A stretch of 64,000 nt of DNA from Phycisphaerales bacterium (GTDB taxonomy: Bacteria; Planctomycetota; Phycisphaerae; Phycisphaerales; UBA1924), in the NCBI GenBank assembly GCA_029260555.1, contig JAJDCZ010000050.1:39179-103178 (forward strand), given 5' to 3'. Below the pieces are notes generated by a model. It was not told the DNA's origin and searched no databases. It saw only the letters and a list, made by a program, of their open reading frames with translations. Positions 10,331-19,900 of this stretch are shown here, piece by piece; the stretch's first letter is position 1; each line of letters opens with the position of its first letter. Both the position numbers and the translations under genes were made by a program.

Positions 10331-11037
10331 ACAGCAAGATTCCTGTAGCTGAGACATTCGTTTCGATTCAGGGCGAGGGCAAGTTGACGGGTGTGCCTTC
10401 GTTTTTTGTGAGGCTGGCGGGGTGTAATCTGCGGTGTGTGTGGTGTGATACGCCTTATGCAAGCTGGAAGCCGACCAGCAAGGAGCGCACGATTGAGGAT
10501 GTTGTTTGTGAAGCAGTCAGTTCGGGTGTGAAGCATGTGGTTCTGACCGGAGGCGAGCCCATGATGTTTGGACAGATCACGCCTATGAGTCAGAAGCTGC
10601 ACGAACGCGGGTTTCATGTCACCGTTGAGACTGCTGGGACGATTGATCAGGCGGTGTTTTGTGATCTGATGAGCATCAGCCCAAAGCTGAGCAACTCGAC
10701 GCCGGGCAAGGACGATCCTCGCGACCCGTCAGGAGCGTGGAACCAGAAGCACGAAGCACGCCGATTGAACTTTGATGTGCTCAGTCAGCTTGTGAAGGCG
10801 CATCCGTGTCATCAACTGAAGTTTGTGGTCAGCAGCATGCAGGATCTTGCAGAAATCAAAGCGATATTGCAGCAGTTGCCCAGCGTCGAACCGGCGGATG
10901 TGATGCTGATGCCCCAGGGGGTGCAGCTGCCAGATGAGGCTCACAAGCGGTGGGTGGTCGGTGCGTGTCTTGAGCATGGGTGGCGGTATTGTCATCGGCT
11001 GCACATTGAGCTGTTCGGCAATACCCCGGGAACCTGA
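10327..11037 (+). CDS. queE: 7-carboxy-7-deazaguanine synthase QueE
   Basis: A 236-residue radical SAM enzyme converting 6-carboxytetrahydropterin to 7-carboxy-7-deazaguanine. The cluster-binding motif CNLRCVWC (CX3CX2C) is at about residues 37-44, after FVSIQGEG, the usual QueE start. The TGGEP SAM-binding motif is also present. The gene overlaps queC by four bases (ATGA), and the queD start lies 59 bases beyond its stop. Length and motifs match the family; no anomaly seen. Confidence 0.95.
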   Translation: MNSKIPVAETFVSIQGEGKLTGVPSFFVRLAGCNLRCVWCDTPYASWKPTSKERTIEDVVCEAVSSGVKHVVLTGGEPMMFGQITPMSQKLHERGFHVTVETAGTIDQAVFCDLMSISPKLSNSTPGKDDPRDPSGAWNQKHEARRLNFDVLSQLVKAHPCHQLKFVVSSMQDLAEIKAILQQLPSVEPADVMLMPQGVQLPDEAHKRWVVGACLEHGWRYCHRLHIELFGNTPGT

Positions 11038-11095
11038 TAGAGCTGGGGGCAGGACAGGCAAGTTTGGCCTGGCGAGCACCCTATCATGGGATGAG

Positions 11096-11557
11096 ATGAA
11101 GTACCGAGTTTGCAAGTCGTTTGATATTGAGAGCGGGCACATGCTCATGAAGCATCCGGGGCGATGCCGATTTCCCCACGGGCACAGCCGACGGGTGGAG
11201 ATTGTGCTGTCCAGCGAGAAGCTGGACGAAAACGACATGGTGTGCGATTTTCAGGTGATTAAACTGGCGGTGGGGGAGTTTCTTGATGGCTTTGATCATG
11301 CCATGGCGATCAACAGCCAGGATCCGATGAGAGAGGCGCTTGAATCAGTCGAGCATCGGCTGGTGGTGCTAAAAGATGAAGATCCCACGACAGAAGTGCT
11401 GGCACGGCGCATCTATGAGTTTTTAGAGGGTGTGCTGACCCAAGGCCAGATGTTTGTGTCAGCCGAAGGCCGATCTCTGCGGTTTAGTGCTGAGGTGCGT
11501 GTAGAGCGTGTTCGAGTGGGAGAGACTGCAAGCAGCTGGGCAGAGTACGCCCGCTAA
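11096..11557 (+). CDS. queD: 6-carboxytetrahydropterin synthase QueD
   Basis: A 153-residue QueD, which makes 6-carboxytetrahydropterin from dihydroneopterin triphosphate. The catalytic and zinc-binding CxxxHGH motif is present (CRFPHGH, about residues 23-29), with the further zinc His in ESGHML and the DHAMAI segment near residue 69. The frame is open upstream to 10934, but the conserved N-terminus KYRVCKSFDIESGH begins at ATG 11096. It completes the queC-queE-queD unit. No GTP cyclohydrolase gene (folE) or queF is in the window, so the first and later steps must be encoded elsewhere. Confidence 0.93.
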   Translation: MKYRVCKSFDIESGHMLMKHPGRCRFPHGHSRRVEIVLSSEKLDENDMVCDFQVIKLAVGEFLDGFDHAMAINSQDPMREALESVEHRLVVLKDEDPTTEVLARRIYEFLEGVLTQGQMFVSAEGRSLRFSAEVRVERVRVGETASSWAEYAR

Positions 11558-11599
11558 GAGCGAGCTTGTGTCAAACTCAATGTAAAGGAGAACTTGTTG

Positions 11600-12967
11600 A
11601 TGTATGCAAGGCGGGCGATCGTAGCAGTTTTGTTTTTTGTTCTGTTGGGTGCTGGGCAGGTGAGCGTTGCTCAGGACCAGGTGGATGCAGATCTGGTCGC
11701 AGCTCAGAGTTTGTCACGGGCGTTTGAGCGTGTGGCAGGCCAGCTGGGTGAATCGGTCGTGCATATTCGAGCATTGGTGCTCGTGCCTGATCAACGGGAT
11801 TTTTTTGGCAGGGTCCGTCAGGGCGGGCTGCGCGAAGCGGGCGTAGGCTCGGGGGTGATCATGTCTGCAGAGGGGTATGTACTGACCAACAACCATGTGG
11901 TTGAGCATGCTGATCGGCTGATTGTTCGCCTGCACGATGGGGTAGAAAGCGAAGCGCAAGTGGTGGGGACGGATCAGGAGACTGATCTGGCGGTTTTGAA
12001 AATTGATCAATCAGGCTTGCGGGCAGCATCGTTTGGATCTTCAGATGATCTAAGGGTGGGCCAGTGGGTGCTTGCCATCGGCAGCCCATTCGGGTTTGAA
12101 TCCACAGTCACCGCGGGGATTGTCAGCGCCAAGGGTCGCAGCGGCATTCGCGCGGTTGATGCCAAGTATCAGGAGTTCATCCAGACGGATGCAGCGATCA
12201 ACCCCGGCAACTCGGGCGGGCCTCTGGTGAATCTACGCGGGCAGGTTGTAGGCATCAACAGCGTGATAGCATCACGATCCGGCGGCTCGGTTGGCATCGG
12301 GTTCGCCATTCCCAGCGTCATTGCCCGCGCTGTGATGGACTCGATCATCGACAACGGCAGGGTGCTTCGAGGTTGGCTTGGGGTGATGCTGGAAGATGCT
12401 GAAACAGCAAGCGGGTCCAAAGTCAAAGGCGTGCTGGTGCGGAGTGTGATTCCCCAAAGCCCAGCAGCCAATGCGGGTCTTGAGCCTGGTGATGTGATTG
12501 TCAGTTTCAATGGCTCACAGACTTCTTCCCGAGATCTGCTGATGCACAGGGTGGCATTGACCACGCCCGGGACACAGGTCAAAGTAGAGCTTGTGCGCGA
12601 TGGCACGCCTCTGATTGAAAAGGTGCGTGTGGGTGATCTGGCAGCATATCGCGCTGAGCAAGTGGGAGGCGTGCGTCTGGCATCACTTGGGTTGACCACA
12701 CGGACGATGACCGCGAGATTGTCGCGTCAGATTGGGTACAAACTTGCGATTGAGGGTGTGGTCGTGATGGAGGTTGAGCCTCAGGGGCCTGCTGATGAAG
12801 CGGGTCTGGTGATGAGCGATATTATTACATCGGTCGGGTCAATGCCTGTGAGAAGTGCAGACGAGCTCAGCGAGATTCTCGAGGGTCAGGATTTATCACG
12901 AGGTGCCAAGCTGAATGTAATCCGGGAGGGTCGCCGCGGGTATGTCGTGCTGAGAACGCGCCGCTGA
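11600..12967 (+). CDS. HtrA/DegP-family serine protease with two PDZ domains
   Basis: A 455-residue periplasmic trypsin-like protease. It opens with a signal peptide (AVLFFVLLGAGQVSVAQ). The catalytic triad is visible: His in LTNNHVVEHA (about residue 98), Asp in TDLAVLKID (about 129) and Ser in NPGNSGGPLV (about 204). Two PDZ domains follow, about 250-345 (RGWLGVMLED) and 365-455. Such proteases degrade or refold damaged envelope proteins. TTG codons at 11594 and 11597 precede the ATG, but AAAGGAG is 9 bases from ATG 11600, which is preferred. A diverged copy of the last coding bases lies at 14109-14148. Confidence 0.92.
   Translation: MYARRAIVAVLFFVLLGAGQVSVAQDQVDADLVAAQSLSRAFERVAGQLGESVVHIRALVLVPDQRDFFGRVRQGGLREAGVGSGVIMSAEGYVLTNNHVVEHADRLIVRLHDGVESEAQVVGTDQETDLAVLKIDQSGLRAASFGSSDDLRVGQWVLAIGSPFGFESTVTAGIVSAKGRSGIRAVDAKYQEFIQTDAAINPGNSGGPLVNLRGQVVGINSVIASRSGGSVGIGFAIPSVIARAVMDSIIDNGRVLRGWLGVMLEDAETASGSKVKGVLVRSVIPQSPAANAGLEPGDVIVSFNGSQTSSRDLLMHRVALTTPGTQVKVELVRDGTPLIEKVRVGDLAAYRAEQVGGVRLASLGLTTRTMTARLSRQIGYKLAIEGVVVMEVEPQGPADEAGLVMSDIITSVGSMPVRSADELSEILEGQDLSRGAKLNVIREGRRGYVVLRTRR
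12902..12941 (+). repeat. Left copy of a 40-base imperfect direct repeat
   Basis: The last coding part of htrA (GAKLNVIREGRRG). It matches 14109-14148 at 31 of 40 positions without gaps, in the same orientation, about 1.2 kb apart. The DUF4238 gene lies between the two copies. Confidence 0.5.
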
Positions 12968-13040
12968 GTGGCGAACACCAGAACGCTGGGCAGAGTACGC
13001 ATGCCAGAGCAATCCAAGTGAGTTTAAAACATTGTTTTGG

Positions 13041-13955
13041 TTACGGAGATTTCCAACGCAGCAAGATATCAGATCGGTGTTCAATTGATCCACTCTCGTG
13101 AAGCGAGCTGAAATCACCGCGTGAGAAGACGAATCTGTGTGCATTGTGTAGAAGATTTGAGTTCCAGTACTCAACTTTCTTTTCACTCAGAGTCCGAACG
13201 GTTGGTTCTAAGTTCCACAATCCAAAAAGTGAAACTGCAGGGCTTAGAGGAACAAACACAGCGGTGTTTTCTAAACCAAAACCGGGAGACGAACCATCAG
13301 GGACAGGCTTGATCCATTCCAATAGTACGGGACTATCGGTACAGATAAGATCTCCTACCCCTGGATTCGCTCTCAAAATTGTCCAATGGCGACGCGCAAG
13401 CAACTTCGCTAAATTCGGTAAACTATCGACCATCATACCTAACCGCGCATTCGGTTTGATTTTTATTTGGATCGTTCCTTTGTCGAACCATCCTTTCATT
13501 AGAGCGTCCAGCGTAGGATCCTTTGACTGTGGAAATTTGCCCTCGGCCTCAAGTTTTTGATACATCCATTCAACAGGTTTCCTTAAGACTTCGTCGATCA
13601 GATTTAGTTGCTTTGGCACACGCATTATGAGCAAGGCCAAAAACACCACCACCTTCTCTAACTCTGTCGCAGAGAGCGGTGTATCAACTTCAATGATCTG
13701 TCTAATAATGGGTATCGCGTCACTTTCAATCCCCGCAAAGAAGTTTTCAATCACCATTTCTGGTATGTCCTCAGTGGCTTCGGAAGGATCGATTTTATAG
13801 AGATCGGTTTCGAAAGCAGCATTAATCGGTTTAGTCTGCCAGAAACGGCCTGTCGACTTGTCGATCACTTGCAGCTGCCCATCTGCTTTGCCAGTAGTAG
13901 TCCATGCCGTCAGATAGGACTGTGAAATATAATGATGCCTACGCGGACTACTCAT
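13041..13955 (-). CDS. DUF4238 protein, AT-rich island
   Basis: A 304-residue protein of the DUF4238 family, recognised by its N-terminal RRHHYISQSYLTAW and the later F…TDLYKI. The family is widespread, sporadic, often near mobile or defence genes, and has no proven function. By eye the gene is clearly more AT-rich than its neighbours (long runs such as aatataatg and attattagcaaaataattg), which suggests recent transfer. It lies between htrA and the RND pump gene, bracketed by an imperfect 40-base direct repeat of the htrA 3' end. The start at ATG 13955 (MSSPRRHHY) is preferred over 13994 because homology begins there. Confidence 0.75.
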   Translation of the reverse strand: MSSPRRHHYISQSYLTAWTTTGKADGQLQVIDKSTGRFWQTKPINAAFETDLYKIDPSEATEDIPEMVIENFFAGIESDAIPIIRQIIEVDTPLSATELEKVVVFLALLIMRVPKQLNLIDEVLRKPVEWMYQKLEAEGKFPQSKDPTLDALMKGWFDKGTIQIKIKPNARLGMMVDSLPNLAKLLARRHWTILRANPGVGDLICTDSPVLLEWIKPVPDGSSPGFGLENTAVFVPLSPAVSLFGLWNLEPTVRTLSEKKVEYWNSNLLHNAHRFVFSRGDFSSLHESGSIEHRSDILLRWKSP

Positions 13956-14108
13956 ACCTACATGGTAGCAATGGCTTACAAACATTATTAGCAAAATAAT
14001 TGTAACAATCGGTACGGCTGATCGTCTAGCTACTCATGAGCCAGTGGTTGAATATGTGATTGTCCAAAAATATAACCTCGCAATGTTGGGGTTTAGAGTT
14101 TGTCTTAG

Positions 14109-14148
14109 GGTGTCAGGTTGCGTGTGATCCAAGAGGGTCGTCGCGGGT
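14109..14148 (+). repeat. Right copy of the htrA 3'-end repeat
   Basis: Translated in the htrA frame it reads GVRLRVIQEGRRG, directly after a TAG. It therefore looks like a decayed fragment of an HtrA-type C-terminus. It overlaps the last codons of the RND gene, which is on the other strand. Confidence 0.5.
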
Positions 14149-17100
14149 GTGCTGTGCATCAGTGGAGAGATGGGTTTCGGGGAGGGGGGGTTCGCCGGTC
14201 CAGGCGATGGTTGCGATTCGTTTGATGTCGTCGAGGATGACGAGTAGCGCGGGGAGGACAAGGAGGATGATGAGTGTGGCTGCCATGAGGCCGAAGGCAA
14301 TGGTGATAGCCATGGGAATGAGGAAGCGTGCCTGAAGTGATCGTTCCAGGATCAGAGGCGAAAGCCCCAGCACGGTGGTGATGGTGGTAAGGATGATTGG
14401 TCTGATGCGTGCCCGGCCAGCTTCGAAGATGGCGTCCTGGATGCAGAGCCCTTCTTTAAGTTTGGTGTTATAGAACTCGATAAAGACGAGCGAGTCGTTG
14501 ACGACGACACCCGAGAGGGCGACGAAGCCGATGAGCGAGAGGAAGGTCATGGTGTAGCCCAGCAGGAGGTGTCCCCAGATGACGCCGATGATGGCAAAGG
14601 GAACCGCAGACATGACCACCAGAGGCTGGGTGTAGCTTCCAAAGAGCCAGGCCAGCACAACATAGATAAGCAATGCTGCACCAAGCATGCCCAGGGGGAG
14701 CGTCTCGAAAGATTCAGCGACTTGTTTCTGTCGGCCTCGTTTGAGGATCTGCACGCTGGGATACTCGCGTTGTAGTTGCTGAATCATGGGGTTGAGCGAT
14801 GCCATGATGCTTTCGGGGTTGGCGATTTTTCGTTCGACCTCTGCGGTGACAGTGATGGCGCGTTTTCGATCAATGCGTTTGAGTGTGGCGTAAGACACAG
14901 CCTCTTTGAGCTTGACGACTTCGATGAGAGGCACCGCTCGGCGATCGGGTGTGAAGAGGTAGGATTGCTCAAGGGCTGCCAGACTTGTGCGATGGCTTTG
15001 ATCGAGCATGACGCGGACATCGATATCTTCGCGGTTGCCTGCAAAGGTGTGGGCATCAAGGCCAAAGATGGCCCCGCGGATTTGCTCTGCAACATTGGAT
15101 GTTGTAAAGCCCATTTCACTGGCGCCATCGCGGAGTGTAAGTTGCAACTCGCGCTGGCCCGCATCGGCATCATCAGCGATGTCATGAACGCCCTGATACT
15201 CAGCGAGCGCGTGTTTGATCTTTTCCAAAACGGGTTCAATGAACCGGGTGTTTTCAGCAACGAGTGTGAGTGTGATTTCAGGGCCGTCCATGGCGCCAGA
15301 GACCCCCGCGATGCGCAGGCTTTTGATGCCCGGGAGATCGCCGATCTGGTGTCTGATTGCGGAGATGATTTCTTCGCTGGAGCGATCGCGTTGTTCGATG
15401 GGTTTGAGTTCCAGAATGACCTGACCCAGATGGGTTTGCGAAGAGTTGAGGGTTTCGCCATCAAGGCTGCCGATGCCACCGACATAGGCATAGGCGGATT
15501 TGACTTCGGATTGAGCGAGGCAGGCATTTTCGATTTTCTGGATGATGGCGTTGGTGGCGTTGATTGGCGAGCCAACGGGAAGGCGCAGTTCAGCGTTGAT
15601 GGTTTCAGCATCTTCTACTTCAAAGAAGGTGAACGAGAGGAAGCCGCCGCCGAAGATCGATCCAGAGAGGATCAGGAGTGTGATTGCTGAAGTGAGCGTG
15701 GCGTAGCGTCTGCGGATGGCGAGTTTGAGAAAGCGGATGTAGGCGGGCACGATGAGTTTTTTGAAGAGGGCATCACGCGCGATATCAAAGCGTTCTTCAA
15801 GAAGTTCGAATCGACCTTGTTTGTGCTGTTGCAAGCGAAGGTCGTGTTTTTTGAGTGTGTGCGCCATGTGCACGGGGAGGATGAAGAGGGCTTCGATAAG
15901 CGAGACACCAAGGGCGATGGAGACGACCAGCGGGAGTGTGCCGAGCATGTCTCCCATTTGTCCCTGGATGAGTGCCAGAGGGATGAATGCGCCGATGGTT
16001 GTGAGGACGGTTGCGATGACGGGCCAGGCGACTTGCATGGTTCCCTGAATCGCAGCGGTCATGGCGGGCGCACCGGCTTCATGATGTGCGATGATGTTTT
16101 CTGAGACAATGATGGCATCATCAACGAGCAGACCCAGCACGATGATGAGGCCGAACATGGTCAGCATGTTCAGCGTGATGTCCATGAACGACATGACAGC
16201 CAGAGTGCCAAGCAGGGAGATGACCAGCCCGACCGCCACCCAGAACGAGACACGCCTGTTAAGCAGGAGGACCAGTGTTCCAAAGACGAGCATTCCGCCC
16301 CACAAGGCGTTGCGCATGAGCAGGTTCATTCGCCCGACGATGAATCGGGCAAGGTCTGTGGTGAGGATCACTTCGCCGGGAAGCTCGCCTTGAGAGGCTC
16401 TGTGTTGGCCCGCCAGGAAAGCCTGATGTCGTTTGGAGACGGGTTTGAGCGGGTCGTTGCCTGTCAGTGCGAGCTTGAATCGTTCTGCCAAAGCGGGTTT
16501 AAAGGGCTGTTCCCGCAGGCCCGCAGCATATTGCTTGACCATCTCGGCCATTTGCACGGCGTCTTCGTTGCCAACCTTGTAGATGGTCAGTGAGACGCTG
16601 GGCTTGCCATTGAGTCGCTCGTAGACATCGACATCGACAAAGCTGTCATCGACTTGGGCGATATCGCCAAGGCGCAGCACCTGGCCTTGCTGATCTGACT
16701 TGATGACGATGTTGCGGACATCATCGGCGCGTTCGTCAGCCCCGAGTGTACGAATAGCAATGTTGGCGGTGGAGGTCCGCACAGAGCCCGCGGGCAGCTC
16801 GACCATAGCCTGGCGGATACTCTCGGAGATGACAGGGAGGCTCAGGCCATGGCGGATCAAGGCATCAGGGTCAACTTGCACCACGATCTGACTGGTGCGT
16901 ATGCCGCTGAGAGAGATGTCGCCCATGCCGGGCAGGGTGTCAAGGTCATCACGAATTTTTCGGATGGCCTTCTTCATGACATGCTCACCAGCGATGCCTG
17001 CCAGAGAAAGCACGATGGTGGGGAGGTTGGGCTCGAGCTTGGTGACGGTGATTCGCTCAGCTTCGTCGGGCAGATCCTGCAAGGCATCGATCTCGCGTTT

Positions 17101-17424
17101 GACATCAAGCACTGCCTGATCAATGTCGGCTTTTTCGTCGAACTCAATGGTGATACTGGCAGCACCTTCAGTTGCGACAGAGCGAATCTCGTCGATGCCA
17201 TCGATATCATTGATGTGATCTTCGATTTTGATGACCAGCGAATCTTCGACCTGCGTGGGGGAAGCACCGGGATAAGGAACGGTGACAACAACCTGATTGG
17301 GTCTGATCTCGGGGAAGAACTCTCGGCGGAGATTAACGCCAAACACCAGACCCGCAGTGATGATAGTGACCATCACAAGGTTGGCTGCGACAGGGTTCTT
17401 GATGCCAAAGGCTGGGAGATTCAC
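14113..17424 (-). CDS. RND efflux transporter permease (AcrB/HAE1-like)
   Basis: An 1103-residue resistance-nodulation-division transporter of the inner membrane. One TM helix at the N-terminus (about 13-31) is followed by the porter domain (EFFPEIRPNQVVVTVPYPGASP). A six-helix block carries the proton-relay motif LGLLVDDAIIVSENI near residue 440, and the duplicated second half ends in a six-helix block with GVVVNDSLVFIEF. It exports drugs, lipids or other compounds powered by proton flux, with the adjacent adaptor. It overlaps the adaptor stop by four bases. No outer-membrane TolC-type gene is near. Substrate unknown. Confidence 0.92.
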   Translation of the reverse strand: MNLPAFGIKNPVAANLVMVTIITAGLVFGVNLRREFFPEIRPNQVVVTVPYPGASPTQVEDSLVIKIEDHINDIDGIDEIRSVATEGAASITIEFDEKADIDQAVLDVKREIDALQDLPDEAERITVTKLEPNLPTIVLSLAGIAGEHVMKKAIRKIRDDLDTLPGMGDISLSGIRTSQIVVQVDPDALIRHGLSLPVISESIRQAMVELPAGSVRTSTANIAIRTLGADERADDVRNIVIKSDQQGQVLRLGDIAQVDDSFVDVDVYERLNGKPSVSLTIYKVGNEDAVQMAEMVKQYAAGLREQPFKPALAERFKLALTGNDPLKPVSKRHQAFLAGQHRASQGELPGEVILTTDLARFIVGRMNLLMRNALWGGMLVFGTLVLLLNRRVSFWVAVGLVISLLGTLAVMSFMDITLNMLTMFGLIIVLGLLVDDAIIVSENIIAHHEAGAPAMTAAIQGTMQVAWPVIATVLTTIGAFIPLALIQGQMGDMLGTLPLVVSIALGVSLIEALFILPVHMAHTLKKHDLRLQQHKQGRFELLEERFDIARDALFKKLIVPAYIRFLKLAIRRRYATLTSAITLLILSGSIFGGGFLSFTFFEVEDAETINAELRLPVGSPINATNAIIQKIENACLAQSEVKSAYAYVGGIGSLDGETLNSSQTHLGQVILELKPIEQRDRSSEEIISAIRHQIGDLPGIKSLRIAGVSGAMDGPEITLTLVAENTRFIEPVLEKIKHALAEYQGVHDIADDADAGQRELQLTLRDGASEMGFTTSNVAEQIRGAIFGLDAHTFAGNREDIDVRVMLDQSHRTSLAALEQSYLFTPDRRAVPLIEVVKLKEAVSYATLKRIDRKRAITVTAEVERKIANPESIMASLNPMIQQLQREYPSVQILKRGRQKQVAESFETLPLGMLGAALLIYVVLAWLFGSYTQPLVVMSAVPFAIIGVIWGHLLLGYTMTFLSLIGFVALSGVVVNDSLVFIEFYNTKLKEGLCIQDAIFEAGRARIRPIILTTITTVLGLSPLILERSLQARFLIPMAITIAFGLMAATLIILLVLPALLVILDDIKRIATIAWTGEPPLPETHLSTDAQHTRDDPLGSHAT

Positions 17425-18815
17425 AGCCTGTTTCCGTTCTCTATCTCGATGCGCACACCTTGATCAATATCATCAAGGTTCGAGATAATCACACGATCAC
17501 CCGGCTCAAGCCCTTGATCAATGACAGCCCACTGACGCTCAGAAATATCAAGCTCTGGAAAGCTGGCATCAACATGGTAAAGAACGCGAACAGGCTTGAA
17601 AACAGCGCGATAGATCCGCCTGGTATTGTCAGAGTCACCAGAGTCAGGCGTGGCTGAGGCGGATGCGATATAGACAGCATCGTTAAGAACCGCACGCCTG
17701 GGGACGACGATGCGAGGCTTGGTCTGCTCGGTCGTGATGGTGCCTATGACAAACTGGCCCGGCAAGAGGAGGTCGCTGGTGGAAGTCAGCGCGTCTGTTG
17801 GAGGCGACTGGGTGACTTGAACAAAAACAGTGAGCGTGCGGGTGGAGGCATCAGCTTCAGGAGCAATGCGGGCGATGGTGCCTGACCAGGCTCGGTCGAG
17901 CTGAGAATCAGTGCGGAGGGTGACAGCATCGCCCACGCGAACGCTCTGCTTTGCGGAGATGGGCAGGGCAAGGGGGATCTCGATGCGTCTGATGCTGACG
18001 ATGCGGGCGACTCGCGTGCCGGGTGTGAGCAGTTCGCCGACATCGACGCTGATCGATTCGATGTGGCCAGTGATGGGGCTGATGATTCTTGTGCGATCGA
18101 GGTTTTCCTGAGCTTGTATGAGTTGGGCAGCAAGATCACTCTGAAGTGCCTGGAGTCGCGCTTTTCTTGAGGGGATGAGTTCGCGTTGTTGAACCAGGGC
18201 GGTGCGTTGGCGCTGGGTCTGGTGGACAGAGCGTTTGCGGCCTTCGAGTTCGATGGATGAGCCCGCGCCTTTGCCGACGAGTTCTTCAGTTTGCTCAAGT
18301 TCCCATTGCAGTGTCTGGAGTTCCTGAGAAGCCAGATCGATCTGTTCGTCGAGTCTGGTTGATTCGACAACAAGCCCCTGGATCTGCGCCTGTATCGCGT
18401 TGATCTGCTGCTCAATGGAGCGAACCGCAGCGAGGAAGTCAGTCTCTTGAAGCGCGACGATCAGATCACCCTTGTTGATGGCGGCACCGTCTTCGATGGC
18501 ATCAGGGCGATGGGTGATGCGGGCGGAGAGTTCCGCGGAGATATTGGCCGCGTCCATGGCGCGAGCTGTGCCATAGCCCTTCCAGAGACGCGCGACATTG
18601 ACAGGAGTTGCCACGACCTGCTGAACCACGATTCGGCGTTCGGGCAAAGGGGCGTGCTCGGTCTTGGGTTTGTGCTCGACCAGAAACACAAACAAGATGA
18701 TGGCCAGAACAGGACCCAGTGCCAGGACAATACGAAGAACCAGAGAGAGCAGTTTCAAAGGCGTGCGTTTGGAAACGAACTTGGGCGAAGGTTGCTGCTG
18801 ATTCTGAGTGTTCAT
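17421..18815 (-). CDS. RND efflux periplasmic adaptor (HlyD/MFP family)
   Basis: A 464-residue membrane fusion protein. The N-terminal anchor helix is about residues 19-43 (VLRIVLALGPVLAIILFVFLV). A lipoyl/barrel-sandwich half-motif follows (INKGDLIVALQETDFLAAV), then a long coiled-coil hairpin (about 120-230) and the second half-motif (RIISPITGHIESISVDVGELL). It bridges the inner-membrane pump and an outer-membrane channel. It lies upstream of the permease gene with ATGA overlap, an obligate pair. The frame opens at 18869, but MNTQNQQQ at 18815 is the natural start; the Shine-Dalgarno is weak, so the start remains uncertain. Confidence 0.88.
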   Translation of the reverse strand: MNTQNQQQPSPKFVSKRTPLKLLSLVLRIVLALGPVLAIILFVFLVEHKPKTEHAPLPERRIVVQQVVATPVNVARLWKGYGTARAMDAANISAELSARITHRPDAIEDGAAINKGDLIVALQETDFLAAVRSIEQQINAIQAQIQGLVVESTRLDEQIDLASQELQTLQWELEQTEELVGKGAGSSIELEGRKRSVHQTQRQRTALVQQRELIPSRKARLQALQSDLAAQLIQAQENLDRTRIISPITGHIESISVDVGELLTPGTRVARIVSIRRIEIPLALPISAKQSVRVGDAVTLRTDSQLDRAWSGTIARIAPEADASTRTLTVFVQVTQSPPTDALTSTSDLLLPGQFVIGTITTEQTKPRIVVPRRAVLNDAVYIASASATPDSGDSDNTRRIYRAVFKPVRVLYHVDASFPELDISERQWAVIDQGLEPGDRVIISNLDDIDQGVRIEIENGNRL

Positions 18816-19208
18816 GTTTGGTGTTTTGGTGCAATCGCACGCGTAGGCACAGCGGTTGGCAGCTGGCACAATGGGTTACGGATTCAGGAGAGAAGTTTAG
18901 GCTTAATCACGAACCCACCACGCGGCGAGCAATCAATCTGGCTCACGGGTATGACGCCAGCCACACCCGGAAGGTTCATGAGTTCAAGGCTCTGCGAGAG
19001 GAAAAACGGGCAATCGGGTGCAACCGGCGGGGCGTGTTCTCGAATAGAAGAGTGGAAGGTGAGTGAGCGATTGAGGTGCAGTTTCAGCATGCCGCCCCGT
19101 TCGCGGATTGTTCACTTTAGAAGTTATTAATGCACACAAGTGCGGAGTTGCTGGCAGATGATGTCGGTCACGGTGTCATGCGCCAGAAGATAACCGGGGA
19201 GTCCGGGC
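18816..19208. other. Gene-free divergent region
   Basis: About 390 bases between the divergent adaptor gene and the small exported-protein gene. It must contain promoters for both. I see no convincing ORF, repeat or RNA gene; a short AT-rich stretch near 19117-19138 is the only compositional feature. Confidence 0.5.
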
Positions 19209-19667
19209 ATGGGAAAGGTTCAAAAGCCAATACGATTGCTGGTCCTGATGGTGGCACCGTTGCTCCTGCTGAGTGGTGCTGAGGCTGGCGAGATCGCACC
19301 CACAGCGAAAACGCAATTGGATCGAACCTTTTCCGCCCGGACACCCGTTGATTTTTCCCCTGCTTATGCTGATGGCTCTCGAGCATTGACGGTCGTGATC
19401 AGCCGGACCCGGGAAGGCGTAGCGACTGACCAGTGGATGCTGGTGATGACGCCAGATGCTCAAACCTCGCAACAAGGCAGTGCGAACTGGTCAGTCCATA
19501 GCCTTTCCAGCAGCAAGTTTGGGCCTGAGGCGATGTCTGAAGCGAACGATGCACCATGGGAGATGAAGCGATGGCTTGATCAGCCTGATACGGTGCCGGG
19601 TTTAATTGGTTTGACAGGGCTTGCACTGCTGGCATGGTCAGCAGCCAGGCGGCGAAGTGGGGGCTAG
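19209..19667 (+). CDS. Small exported protein with PEP-CTERM-like tail
   Basis: A 152-residue protein with a signal peptide (RLLVLMVAPLLLLSGAEAG, residues about 9-27) and a C-terminal tripartite tail: VPGLIGLTG, a hydrophobic helix LALLAW and the basic end ARRRSGG. This is the layout of PEP-CTERM/exosortase sorting signals, though the canonical Pro-Glu-Pro is reduced to VPG. The middle part shows no known domain. GGGGAG is 7 bases before the ATG. A strong intrinsic terminator follows at 19751. The gene is probably monocistronic, and the mature protein would be at the cell surface or outer membrane if the tail is real. Confidence 0.6.
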   Translation: MGKVQKPIRLLVLMVAPLLLLSGAEAGEIAPTAKTQLDRTFSARTPVDFSPAYADGSRALTVVISRTREGVATDQWMLVMTPDAQTSQQGSANWSVHSLSSSKFGPEAMSEANDAPWEMKRWLDQPDTVPGLIGLTGLALLAWSAARRRSGG

Positions 19668-19750
19668 ATGCGCTGAAATGCCTCGCTGGAGGCGAGCTTA
19701 AACACATGGGTCGCTCCCCCAAGAATCGACCAATGTGCAAAGAGCTTGTG

Positions 19751-19790
19751 ACGGGTGATCTGCAGGGAGTGGATCACCCGTTTTTATTTT
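19751..19790 (+). terminator. Intrinsic terminator after the PEP-CTERM-like gene
   Basis: Perfect 10-base stem (ACGGGTGATC with GATCACCCGT, 11-base loop) followed directly by TTTTTATTTTT. This is the clearest Rho-independent terminator in the window, 84 bases downstream of the stop codon. Confidence 0.85.
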
Positions 19791-19900
19791 TGCAGGTACT
19801 TGCAAAGCCAGTATTGTGCGCACCTGTGCGTAAAAAACGCACAGCTACGCGGGAAAGACATGGCAGAGAAACCGCCTCGTCAAGAGGGCGGGGCCGTGCG

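Noticed and set aside
11532..12999. 16-base direct repeat GCTGGGCAGAGTACGC at the end of queD and after htrA
   Set aside because: Real match but short and isolated; may be chance or a small relic, with no structure to interpret.
14776..15690. 304-residue frame antisense to the RND pump gene
   Set aside because: Codon-mirror frame of a strongly supported gene; product shows no domain despite smooth composition.
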